Assembly (NCBI GenBank): GCA_016866785.1
Contig: VGLH01000030.1
Coordinates: forward strand, 1-34,962
DNA from: Candidatus Poribacteria bacterium
Lineage (GTDB): Bacteria; Poribacteria; WGA-4E; GCA-2687025
DNA: 34,962 bases
Reading direction: 5' to 3'
The translations under genes and the position numbers were made by a program. Shown here piece by piece: positions 25,595 through 34,400 of the stretch. Position 1 is the stretch's first letter. Every line of letters begins with the position of its first letter. Under the pieces are notes generated by a model, which worked only from the letters and a program-made list of their open reading frames with translations, did no database searches and was not told the DNA's origin.

Positions 25595-25807
25595 ATGGCA
25601 CGAGCGATCCTGCACTCCGACGAGATCTCCTGCGACGGCTGTGTGAGAAGCATCCGCGCCGAGCTGTCCGAGATGGAAGGCGTCCAGTCCGTTGCCGGCG
25701 ACCCGGACAAGCAGGAGGTCACCGTCGAGTTCGCAGCTCCTGCGACGCTCGAAGCGCTCAAGGCGGCGATGGACGACATCGGCTATCCGGTCGACGCAAC
25801 GCGATAG
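25595..25807 (+). CDS. CopZ-like heavy-metal-associated (HMA) copper chaperone
   Basis: The 70-residue ferredoxin-like HMA domain has one metal-binding motif, CDGC (Cys13, Cys16), in a 'SCDGCVRSIRAEL' helix start. It has the usual EGVQSV turn, a V-VEF strand and a closing IGYPV. The residues before the motif (EIS) differ from the GMT typical of CopZ. It should hand Cu(I) to the following P-type ATPase. The start ATG has an AGGAGG site at seven-base spacing, which implies strong translation. It ends 28 bases before copA. Confidence 0.93.
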   Translation: MARAILHSDEISCDGCVRSIRAELSEMEGVQSVAGDPDKQEVTVEFAAPATLEALKAAMDDIGYPVDATR

Positions 25808-25835
25808 GCGCAAGACCGGTGACGGAGGGCCCCGC

Positions 25836-28109
25836 ATGGCAACGATCACCGAGAACCTGCCCATCGTCGGCATGACGTGCGCCAACTGCGCCAACACGAT
25901 CCAGCGCACGCTGACCCGACGTGTGGACGGCGTCTTGGAGGCAAACGTCAGCTTCGCCAGCGAGAGCGCAACGGTCACGTACGACGACTCGCTGACGGAC
26001 CATGCCGCCATCGCCGCCGCCGTGGAGCGGATCGGCTATCACGTCGTCGAACCGGCAGACACAGCCGAGGACGCCGAAGCCGAAGCGCGCGAAGCCGAGA
26101 TACGAGACCAGTCCCGCAAGTTCACGGTCGGTCTGGTGTTCGCCGGGCCCCTTTTCGCCTTCAGCATGTTGCGCGACTTCGGCCTCTTGGGGCATTGGTC
26201 GCACGCGCCGTGGGCAGCGCTGGCGATGTGGGCGTTCGCCACGCCCGTCCAGTTCTACACCGGGCTCGATTACTACGTGGGCGGATTCAAGTCGCTGCGG
26301 AACCGATCCGCGAACATGGATGTCCTCGTCGCGATGGGGTCGTCCGCCGCGTACTTGTATAGCGTCGCCGTCACGGCGCAGATCGTGTTGGCGGGAGCCG
26401 AGGGCCACGTCTACTTCGAGACGGCTGCCGTCATCATCACGCTGATCAAGCTGGGCAAGCTCCTCGAAGTGCGCGCCAAGGGCAAGGCGGGAGCGGCGAT
26501 CCGGCGGCTGATGGGGCTCCGCTCCAAGACGGCGCGCGTCGTCCGCGACGGCACGGAGATCGACCTGCCCATCGAGCGGATCGTCGTCGGCGATGTCGTC
26601 GTCGTTCGGCCCGGCGAGACGATCGCGGTGGATGGCGAAATCGTCCAAGGCGAGTCTGCCGTCGACGAGTCGATGCTGACCGGCGAGAGCATGCCCGTCG
26701 CCAAGTCGCCAGGCGATCCAGCCACCGGCGGCACGCTCAACAAGAACGGTCTGCTCCGTGTCCGAGCGACGCGGATCGGCAGCGAGACGGCGCTGGCGCG
26801 GATCATCCGGCTCGTCCAAGAGGCGCAGGCGAGTCGTGCGCCGATCCAACGCCTCGCGGATCAGGTCTCCGCGATCTTCGTTCCCGCGATCATCGTCGCG
26901 GCGGCTGTCACGTTCGTCGTCTGGACGCTCGTTCCGGGGTCGAGCGCGACGCACGCCTTCGTCAGAATGGTCGCCGTGCTGGTCATCGCCTGTCCCTGCG
27001 CGTTGGGACTGGCGACCCCGACCGCGATCATGGTGGGAACCGGCAAGGGAGCCGAGCACGGCATCCTCTTCAAGTCGAGCGAGGCGTTGGAGAAGCTCCA
27101 CGCCATCCGCACCGTCGTGCTCGACAAGACCGGCACGATCACTCAGGGAGAGCCCGTCGTCACCGATGTCATCCCGGCGGATGGGCAGGGCCGAGACGAC
27201 TTACTGCGCCTCGCCGGAGCCGCCGAGCGCGGCAGCGAGCATCCTCTTGCCCAGGCGATCGTTCGAGCGGCAGACGAGCTCGGTTCCACCGACCTGTCCG
27301 TCGATTCGCTGGAAGCCATCTCAGGTCACGGAGTCCGCGCGACGGTCGGAGGTGATGCGATCACCATCGGGAATCATCGCCTGATGGCGTCCGAGGGCAT
27401 CGAGACGAGCGGGCTCGCTGACGACGCGCGCGCACTCGAACGGCACGCGCGCACGGTCGTCTGGGTGGCGCGCGACGGCAGGGCAATCGGCGTCATCGGG
27501 ATCGCCGACACGGTCAAGGCGACATCGCGATCCGCGATCCGCCGGCTCCGCGATCAAGGCGTCCGATCCGTCATGATGACGGGCGACAACCGCGCGACTG
27601 CCGACGCCATCGCGAGCGAGGTCGGCGTGGACGTTGTCCTCGCGGAGGTTCTCCCCGAAGATAAGGGGCGAGAGGTGGAGAAGCTCCAGAGCGGCGGCGC
27701 GGCGACGGCGATGGTGGGCGACGGAATCAACGACGCTCCGGCGCTCGCCCGCGCGGACGTGGGCGTTGCCATCGGGACGGGCACCGACGTCGCCATGGAG
27801 ACGGCGGGCGTGACGCTGATGAGCGGCGACCTCCACGGCGTTCCGAATGCCATCGCCTTGTCCCGCGCGACGATGCGTATCATCAAGCAGAACCTCTTCT
27901 GGGCGTTCGCGTACAACGTGACGCTCGTGCCCATCGCCGCTGGAGCCCTGGCGTCGCTCCCTCAGATGCCCCTGATGCTCCGCGAGCTGCATCCGATCGC
28001 CGCCGCGCTGGCGATGGCGCTGTCGTCGGTGAGCGTCGTGATGAACAGCCTGCGACTCCGGCTCGTACGGATCGGCGATGCCAGCAACAACGCGCCGCCC
28101 GATGCGTGA
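25836..28109 (+). CDS. copA: Cu(I)-exporting P1B-type ATPase
   Basis: The 757-residue inner-membrane pump has one N-terminal HMA domain (GMTCANC, Cys15/Cys18), the actuator motif TGES (282-285), membrane metal site CPC (386-388) and phosphorylation motif DKTGT (Asp430). It also has the HP motif (469-470), TGDN (582-585) and GDGINDAP (628-635). The transmembrane residues YN in FAYNVT (693-694) and M-x-x-SS in MALSSVS mark the Cu(I)-specific P1B-1 group. It exports cytosolic Cu(I) using ATP, supplied by the adjacent CopZ-like protein. ATG 25836 follows GGAGGG at six bases; the open frame upstream is a shadow of the copZ-like gene. Its TGA at 28107-28109 overlaps the next gene's likely ATG. Confidence 0.97.
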   Translation: MATITENLPIVGMTCANCANTIQRTLTRRVDGVLEANVSFASESATVTYDDSLTDHAAIAAAVERIGYHVVEPADTAEDAEAEAREAEIRDQSRKFTVGLVFAGPLFAFSMLRDFGLLGHWSHAPWAALAMWAFATPVQFYTGLDYYVGGFKSLRNRSANMDVLVAMGSSAAYLYSVAVTAQIVLAGAEGHVYFETAAVIITLIKLGKLLEVRAKGKAGAAIRRLMGLRSKTARVVRDGTEIDLPIERIVVGDVVVVRPGETIAVDGEIVQGESAVDESMLTGESMPVAKSPGDPATGGTLNKNGLLRVRATRIGSETALARIIRLVQEAQASRAPIQRLADQVSAIFVPAIIVAAAVTFVVWTLVPGSSATHAFVRMVAVLVIACPCALGLATPTAIMVGTGKGAEHGILFKSSEALEKLHAIRTVVLDKTGTITQGEPVVTDVIPADGQGRDDLLRLAGAAERGSEHPLAQAIVRAADELGSTDLSVDSLEAISGHGVRATVGGDAITIGNHRLMASEGIETSGLADDARALERHARTVVWVARDGRAIGVIGIADTVKATSRSAIRRLRDQGVRSVMMTGDNRATADAIASEVGVDVVLAEVLPEDKGREVEKLQSGGAATAMVGDGINDAPALARADVGVAIGTGTDVAMETAGVTLMSGDLHGVPNAIALSRATMRIIKQNLFWAFAYNVTLVPIAAGALASLPQMPLMLRELHPIAAALAMALSSVSVVMNSLRLRLVRIGDASNNAPPDA

Positions 28110-29085
28110 CCGATCAACCCGCCTCTTGGGACGTGCCGTCTGGACGAGGACGGCGCGCGTGCTCATCTGGACTAGCATGATGGGATGGATGGGTTTCGCG
28201 GCTCGTCCTTCCCTCGCCGCGTTTCAGGATGCCTTCGCAGGCGCTCGCTACCTCGGCATGGGCGGGGCGAGCGTCGCGGTCGTGGCGGACACGGACAGCA
28301 TGGCTCAGAATCCTGCGGGTCTCGCCGAGCTCGGGGCGGAAACCTCGCGACGGCAGGTCGGAGCCAGCTATGCCGGGCTCCATGTCGGTCTGAGCGATGA
28401 TACAGGGATCGGGCAGAACCACATCGCCTACGCCATGTCATCGCCGAAGCTGGGTGGGGCTGGTCTCGCATGGCGGAGGACTCAAGCGGGCAGGCTCTAC
28501 TCGGAGGACCGCGTCGGCGTCGGCGTGGCGCGGCGTGTCAGCGAGCGTCCGAGTGGACGCGTCCTCTCGGTCGGCGTGCAGGGCGATGTCTTGTTCTGGG
28601 ATGCCGCCCCGACGCTGACCTCCTCGGGCGCCGTTTTGGAAGACTTGAGCGGCGATCCGCGTTTCAGCCTGTCTGCGGGCGCGCTCTTCGCGTTGGCGCC
28701 GGGCGTCTCCATCGGTTTGGCGCTGCATCACATCAACCAGCCGAACATCGTCTCGGATCGGTCGGAAACCGACGAGCTCCAGCCTGTACAGACGACCTTT
28801 GGCATCGGCGCGCGCGGCGCGCGGTTCCTGTGGACGTTCGACATCGTCCTGGAGCTCCAGGATGTCGATGTCCGTACGGGTCTCGAATGGCTTGCCGACC
28901 AACAGCGCCTGGCGCTACGCGGCGGATTCCGGCTGGAGGGCTTAGGGCTGGGCACGAACCTGACGCTGGGCGTCGGGTATCGTGTCGCCCCGTCGACTCG
29001 TCTCGATTACGCCCTGTGGCTCCCCATCGGAACCGTGCAGAGCACGCTCGGCTCGCATCGCGTCAGCGCGACGTACGACTTCTAG
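28102..29085 (+). CDS. PorV/UPF0164-like outer-membrane protein
   Basis: The 327-residue protein has a signal peptide (about 18-40, ending SLAA-F). The mature N-terminus FQDAFAGARYLGMGGASVAVVADTDSMAQNPAG matches the PorV/UPF0164 and FadL-like group: the 'R-LGMGGA--A-ADD--A--NPA' hatch signature. Beta-barrel strands follow, and it ends RVSATYDF, an outer-membrane C-terminal aromatic signature. PorV in Bacteroidota shuttles type IX secretion cargo, but related proteins occur without that system, so a secretion role is only possible. The start ATG 28102 overlaps the copA stop and has no clear ribosome site. ATG 28078 inside copA is an alternative. The next gene starts eight bases after its stop. 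Confidence 0.8.
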   Translation: MRDRSTRLLGRAVWTRTARVLIWTSMMGWMGFAARPSLAAFQDAFAGARYLGMGGASVAVVADTDSMAQNPAGLAELGAETSRRQVGASYAGLHVGLSDDTGIGQNHIAYAMSSPKLGGAGLAWRRTQAGRLYSEDRVGVGVARRVSERPSGRVLSVGVQGDVLFWDAAPTLTSSGAVLEDLSGDPRFSLSAGALFALAPGVSIGLALHHINQPNIVSDRSETDELQPVQTTFGIGARGARFLWTFDIVLELQDVDVRTGLEWLADQQRLALRGGFRLEGLGLGTNLTLGVGYRVAPSTRLDYALWLPIGTVQSTLGSHRVSATYDF

Positions 29086-29093
29086 GAAGCCGC

Positions 29094-31418
29094 ATGCACG
29101 ACACGACGGCTCCATATGTCGGCTCTCAGTGGTACATCCGAATCGTCGTCTGCGCCCTGTTCGCTGCGATGGGCTCCATGGTGTCCGCCCAACTCGCCGA
29201 CCCCCTTGGAAACCCTCTGTTCTTCGGCAAGGGCACGCCCATCTATGGGATCGACGCTCGGTACGGTCTGCTGGAGGGGAGCTCGACGCTGTCGCGGAAC
29301 AAGCTCTTCCGCGAAAAGACGGGGAACCGGAACTACTTCGTGTTCGACATCCAGCGTCCGACGGTGCGTCACCAACTGACCGTCGGGAACTTCCCGGCGA
29401 AGCATTCCGCCTTCACGCTGAGCAAAGAGCTGTTCGACGCCGTGCGGTGGACAGTCACCGTGCCGCGCGCGCGAGGGTCGGCATCCGTGTTCCTTTCGCG
29501 GCTCACCAATCCGACGTTCGACAGCGCCGGGCGCCCCATCGAGGGCAAGGATATCGAGAGCCGCGCCGACTGGTTCATGGCTGGACTGCGCGCCGAGACG
29601 AACCTGGGGGCGCGTCCGATCCGCGTGGCGGACCTGGCGGAGGTGAACCTGCCCCTGCCACGGATCGGAATCAGCTACGTGAATCGGTTCTTCACGAGCT
29701 ACGACTTGGCGCGCGCCACGAACCCCTTCCGAGGAGTCGTGACAGCGTCGCCGCCGTCGGAGCTCCGCCTGCGCTTCCGCGATGGCTCACCGGACGACGG
29801 CGGCGGAGCCCGAGTCCATCGCGTGCAGGTCGTGATCGACGGCGACGTGCGTTACGACGTCAAGGGCGGCAGAGAGCTCCCTGGCATCTTGGAACCCGGG
29901 TCGCAGAGCCGTCGCTCGCTGGCAGGAGACGCTCGCGAGGCGAACGGAGACGCCGCGTTCGTCTACCGGTTCCCGCTGTTCAGTCCGCAGGACATCCGAT
30001 CCGTCGAGTTCCGTATCGACATCGCAAACGACTACGTGGTCGAGCTCTCTCGCGACGGGGCGACCTGGGAGCGCAAGCTCGACGCCGACGGGAACGTGCA
30101 GGACGGCGCGAACCGGCGCGTCCGTTCGTTCCATTACGGCGAACTGACCGACGAGACGACCTTCGGCGTGGATATCCAGACCACACTGGGGGGCTTCGCC
30201 ATCGAGAGCGAGCGGTCGTGGTACAGCCAGACGCTTCAATACCCTCTGTTCGACGCCGAGCGCCGACGCACGGTCGCGGACGCGTGGTACGTCGAGGTGA
30301 ACCGCCGGTTCGGACCCCTGTTCTGGTCGGGCGAATACACGACCATCGATCCGTTCTACAACGCCTCGTCGTTCATCGACGACAACGACAACGAGGACCC
30401 CTACCTCGACGCTCGCGAGCCCTCGGTGCCCTTCGCCGGCAGCGACCAGGACGACCGCGATCGCGACGGCGTGAAGGACTGGGACGACGACTTCCTGCTG
30501 TTCGAGGCGGACCCGCCGAAGTTTCTGCTCGGGCTGAGCCGCGAGTCGATGGACTTCAACAATAACGGCGTGCCGGACAACCTCGAAGACAACACGAAGC
30601 CCAACTACAGGCTCGACTACGACGAGGGCAGCCGGGGGTTCCACACATACGCCATCGTCGATCTGCCCATCGCCAAGGGTCTCGCCCTCATCCCCGGCTA
30701 TTACGAGAAATCGATGACGTCGAGCGGAACCTACGCCGTCGGGGCATATCAGATTCTCGCCTACGAGCCGACGCGCATCCCGGACTTCGGATTCGTCAAA
30801 GCCCGATACACGGTGCGCCGTTCCCGCGACGAAATCCCCGACGACGTCATCTTCCGAGGCAAGCTGGTCCGCGACGAGTTGGCACTAGGCGACTATCTCG
30901 GTAACATCGTCACGTTCATCGCGGACTACGACAACGTTCCGAAGCTCACGATCCGGTCCAAGTTCAAGTACGAGTTCAATACGCTCTTCGCGTCGCGCAC
31001 TCATGTCACGGACGCGCAGCTCATCAACCAGGTGCGCTACCAATGGCAAATGCGCGACGACATGGTGCTTTCACCGGCGTTCCGCAACGACCGGACGCTG
31101 GGCTTCGCGTCGCCGGCAGACCCCGCGATGGAGACGAGCGCGATCCGAAATGCGTACATGCTGACGCTGACGCATCAGGTCGCGCAGGAGCTCCAGCTTT
31201 CAGGCGGCGTTCAGTACCTCACGTGGCGCGACCTGGTCGTGTCGCGCAACGACTACAACCGGCGGGTGGGGTTCCTGGAGCTCGTGCTCCAGGGCAAGGC
31301 GTTCGGACAGGACATCGGGCTGATCACGACCGTGGATTTCGTGAACCAGGCGTTCCTGCAGCCCGTCGGCGGCAATCAGAGAGAGACGAACATCTCGGTC
31401 GGACTGTTCGTCCTCTGA
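29094..31418 (+). CDS. Predicted outer-membrane/cell-surface protein with Asp-rich calcium-type loop
   Basis: The 774-residue protein begins at ATG 29094 behind AGGA. A signal peptide (hydrophobic 16-30) is cut near SA-Q. The body is beta-rich with frequent aromatic and alternating strands, consistent with a large barrel. It has no recognisable plug or TonB box. Residues about 429-510 are strongly acidic and contain D-x-D-x-DGV-DWDDD and DFNNNGVPDNLEDN motifs, like thrombospondin type 3 calcium loops. The C-terminus ends ISVGLFVL, with Phe at third-last rather than last position. I cannot name a family. It is tightly linked (8 and 19 bases) to the PorV-like gene upstream and the large surface protein downstream. 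Confidence 0.78.
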   Translation: MHDTTAPYVGSQWYIRIVVCALFAAMGSMVSAQLADPLGNPLFFGKGTPIYGIDARYGLLEGSSTLSRNKLFREKTGNRNYFVFDIQRPTVRHQLTVGNFPAKHSAFTLSKELFDAVRWTVTVPRARGSASVFLSRLTNPTFDSAGRPIEGKDIESRADWFMAGLRAETNLGARPIRVADLAEVNLPLPRIGISYVNRFFTSYDLARATNPFRGVVTASPPSELRLRFRDGSPDDGGGARVHRVQVVIDGDVRYDVKGGRELPGILEPGSQSRRSLAGDAREANGDAAFVYRFPLFSPQDIRSVEFRIDIANDYVVELSRDGATWERKLDADGNVQDGANRRVRSFHYGELTDETTFGVDIQTTLGGFAIESERSWYSQTLQYPLFDAERRRTVADAWYVEVNRRFGPLFWSGEYTTIDPFYNASSFIDDNDNEDPYLDAREPSVPFAGSDQDDRDRDGVKDWDDDFLLFEADPPKFLLGLSRESMDFNNNGVPDNLEDNTKPNYRLDYDEGSRGFHTYAIVDLPIAKGLALIPGYYEKSMTSSGTYAVGAYQILAYEPTRIPDFGFVKARYTVRRSRDEIPDDVIFRGKLVRDELALGDYLGNIVTFIADYDNVPKLTIRSKFKYEFNTLFASRTHVTDAQLINQVRYQWQMRDDMVLSPAFRNDRTLGFASPADPAMETSAIRNAYMLTLTHQVAQELQLSGGVQYLTWRDLVVSRNDYNRRVGFLELVLQGKAFGQDIGLITTVDFVNQAFLQPVGGNQRETNISVGLFVL

Positions 31419-31437
31419 CGAAGGAACCGGAAGCCCG

Positions 31438-34400
31438 ATGGACGCGCGGTTGGCAGTTCTCGTAGCCGGCATCGGTCTGCTGGGGTTCCTGTTCTACCCG
31501 CGCCCCGAACTGCCCGCGTCCGAGCCGGAAGGTGTCTGGGTCACGACCGCGCGGAAAATCGACGGCGAACCGCCTCGGTTCCCGGTCGTCCAGCGTGCCG
31601 ATCCCGTCGTCGCGACGGTCGATCTCGGCTTCGTCTACGAGATCGATCGGGTGGATATCACGTTCGACAATGCGACCGACAACGGTCCCAAGTACTACGA
31701 GGTCCTCGTCAGCCCGACTCGAGCGGGAACCTACCGCAGGGCGTTCGCTTGGCGGAGCGCCTCGCGATTCTACCCCTACACGATCCAGACCTTCGCCAAC
31801 GCTCACGAAGCTCGGTGGGTGCAGGTCGCCGTCACCGACTGGTTCAGCGGCAAGCCGGCGGTCAAGGGCATCCGCGCTGGGCCCTTGTATCGTCGCGACT
31901 GGAATCCCATCCGATCGGTCACGACCTCGCACAACGAACAGGATGCCCCCTACCTGATCGATGGCAGGATCGCCGGCGGTCAGGTATGGAGCGGCGCGGA
32001 GCGCGTCAAGGTCACGACGGAGAAGGACGGCAAACGAACCACCGAGACGCAGCTCCGCACCCCGAAGTCCGATGCCTGGGTCCTGCTGGACCTCGGCGCA
32101 CGCCAGCGCGTGTATGGCACTCGCGTCACGGTTGTCGGACCCGGAAACTGTCCCAAGTCGTACCGGGTCGAGTTCAGCGACGACGGACGATCCTTTGAGC
32201 CGATCCACACGTCCGGGGCGCTGGCTGACGAGACGCGCAGCTATGTCCACCGTCTCCCGGAGCCTCTCCAGACTCGGTTCATGCGCGTCCTCATCCCGGA
32301 GGGAGCGTGGTACGGTCGCTACGCGGAACTGAGGGAGGTCGAGGTCTTCACGGATGCCTACCGGCTTCGGAACACTGCCGCCGAGTCGATGGCGGACTAC
32401 ACGCCCGTCGCCGTTGCGTACGACAACTGCGGCGTGGACCTGAGAAGGTCGCCGAACCTGACGACGGGCTACGTGTTCGACCGAGGCGGAGAGGTCACGA
32501 CGCCGGATCGCTTCGGCTGGCGCACCGGAGACGATATCGACAGGGAAGTGCCGGACGCGTTGACCACCTTCGCCTACCACTACGACGGATTGCGGTTCCA
32601 CTACTCCGATCTGTCCGCAGACCGGCTCTACTGGATCCAGGTCACGTACCTACAGAACAAGGGCGGTGGGCGATCTCAGAACCTGATCGCCGATGGTTTC
32701 CTGCTGCACGCCGACGAAGTGACGATCCCCTCCGGCGAGCCGAAGGCGATGGCATTTCACCTGCCGGCGGCGGCATACGCCGATGGTGAAGTCGCTGTCC
32801 AGATGAACCGACTGGCGGGACCCAACGCCGTCGTCTCCGAGGTGACGCTGTTCGAGGCTCGTCCGTCCGGGGTCGGCGACTCGCCTTCGCAGTCGCGCGC
32901 CTCCGGCAGGGCGATCCGGGCGAGCGGGCCCATCGCGATCGATGGGGAGCTCGACGACTGGGCGGATGTCGCGGCGCTGACTGCCACGGGCGGTATCTCC
33001 GACGCGACGGCGTGGCTCCAATGGGACGACGACGCGCTGTATCTGGCAATGAGCGTACCTCGGCGGTCGCTGCCTTCCGGCGCGGCGCTGATGGACACGC
33101 TGGACGTCTTCATCGACTCGGCGAACACGCGCTCCCCGACGACCTACCGACGCGGCGACGTCCATCTCCGATTCTTCAGGTTCGGCAGCGGAAACGAGGT
33201 CCTGCGCTACGTGCGTCACTTCTCCGACGAGGAGGCAGGACCGGCAGGCATCCCACCCGTTGAGCACCGTGGCGCGCGGTCAGGCGACCGCTACGTGCTC
33301 GAAGCGAAGCTGCCGCGAGCCGGACTGCTCGACGCCTGGAGACCCCAATCCGGCGCGCAGTTCGGGATGAACTACATCCTGACAACACGAGACGGCAGAC
33401 GATCCCATTGGGTCGCGTCGAGTCCAGACGATGCCCCGAGCCGCTGGGGGCCCGTTCGCCTGGTCGGTCCCGTTCGAAGCGACGTGCGGATCGACGTCGC
33501 GAACCCGTCTTCCGGCGATCCCTCGGCGGTTCGGGCGGGCGTCGAGCGCATGTACGCCGGCGATATCCTGTGGCTCGTCGTCCGCGACCCAGACGCGAAC
33601 CGGAGCCCGTCCGTTGCGGATTCCGTCGCGGTTCTGCTCGAAACGGACTCCCCGGCTGCGCAACGTCGTGTCCTGCTCACCGAGCGCGACGCCAACGCCC
33701 TCTACGACGCTTCGGCGAAGGCGACCGACAGCGAATACTTCTCGGCGGCGTTGCCGACGCGCTTGTCGATGGAAGTCGGGTCGAATGAGGCTGCGCTGAG
33801 CGTCATCGGTTCCTCCGAGATACGGATCCGTTACGAAGACTCGCTCTACGAGCCCCCGAACCAGGCTGGAGCTTCCGAGGCGGCTGCGACGGTCATCACC
33901 GGCGTGGACGGAACCATCGCGGCGCGCGATTCCGAGGGAAACTCCGTCGCCGTCCTTTTTGCTGGAAGAACCGTGCGGATTCGAGTCGTCGATACGGACT
34001 TGGAATCGGAGATTCCGTCCGGTGACGGTCCGCGGGAAGCCGTCGTGACGGTCAGCTCCCGAGCCGGTGACGGAGGCGCCGAGGACGTGGCGAAAGTCAT
34101 CTTGACGGAATCGGAACCGGGCGTTTTTGACGGCGAGTTGCGCACCGCGTACGGCGAGGAGCCCGTTGCCGACGATGCGCTCCAAGTCACCGGAGACCGC
34201 GAGGCGCGCGTCCTCTACGACGACCGCGTTCAGGCATCCGGGGCGACGCACGTCCCGGTCGAGATGCGCCTGCGCGTCGCCATCGGGGCGACGGCGCTCA
34301 TGCGGCTCCGTACGCCCGGAGGGAAGTTCGCGCCGTCGATGGGTTCCGACATCCTGTTCCGCGCCGGAACGCCCCTCATCGTGCGCGTCGAGGACAGCGA

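Noticed and set aside
25758-27101. 447-codon minus-strand frame opposite copA
   Set aside because: It is antisense to a complete, motif-perfect CopA. Its composition is Arg/Asp/His-rich with no domain.
28982-30565. 527-codon + strand frame overlapping the outer-membrane protein genes
   Set aside because: It is a wrong-frame reading, extremely Arg-rich, inside a gene with a signal peptide and a good ribosome site in the other frame.
31324-32601. 425-codon minus-strand frame at the start of the large surface protein
   Set aside because: It is antisense to a frame that stays open for 1175 codons with recognisable domains. It has no domain or ribosome site of its own.
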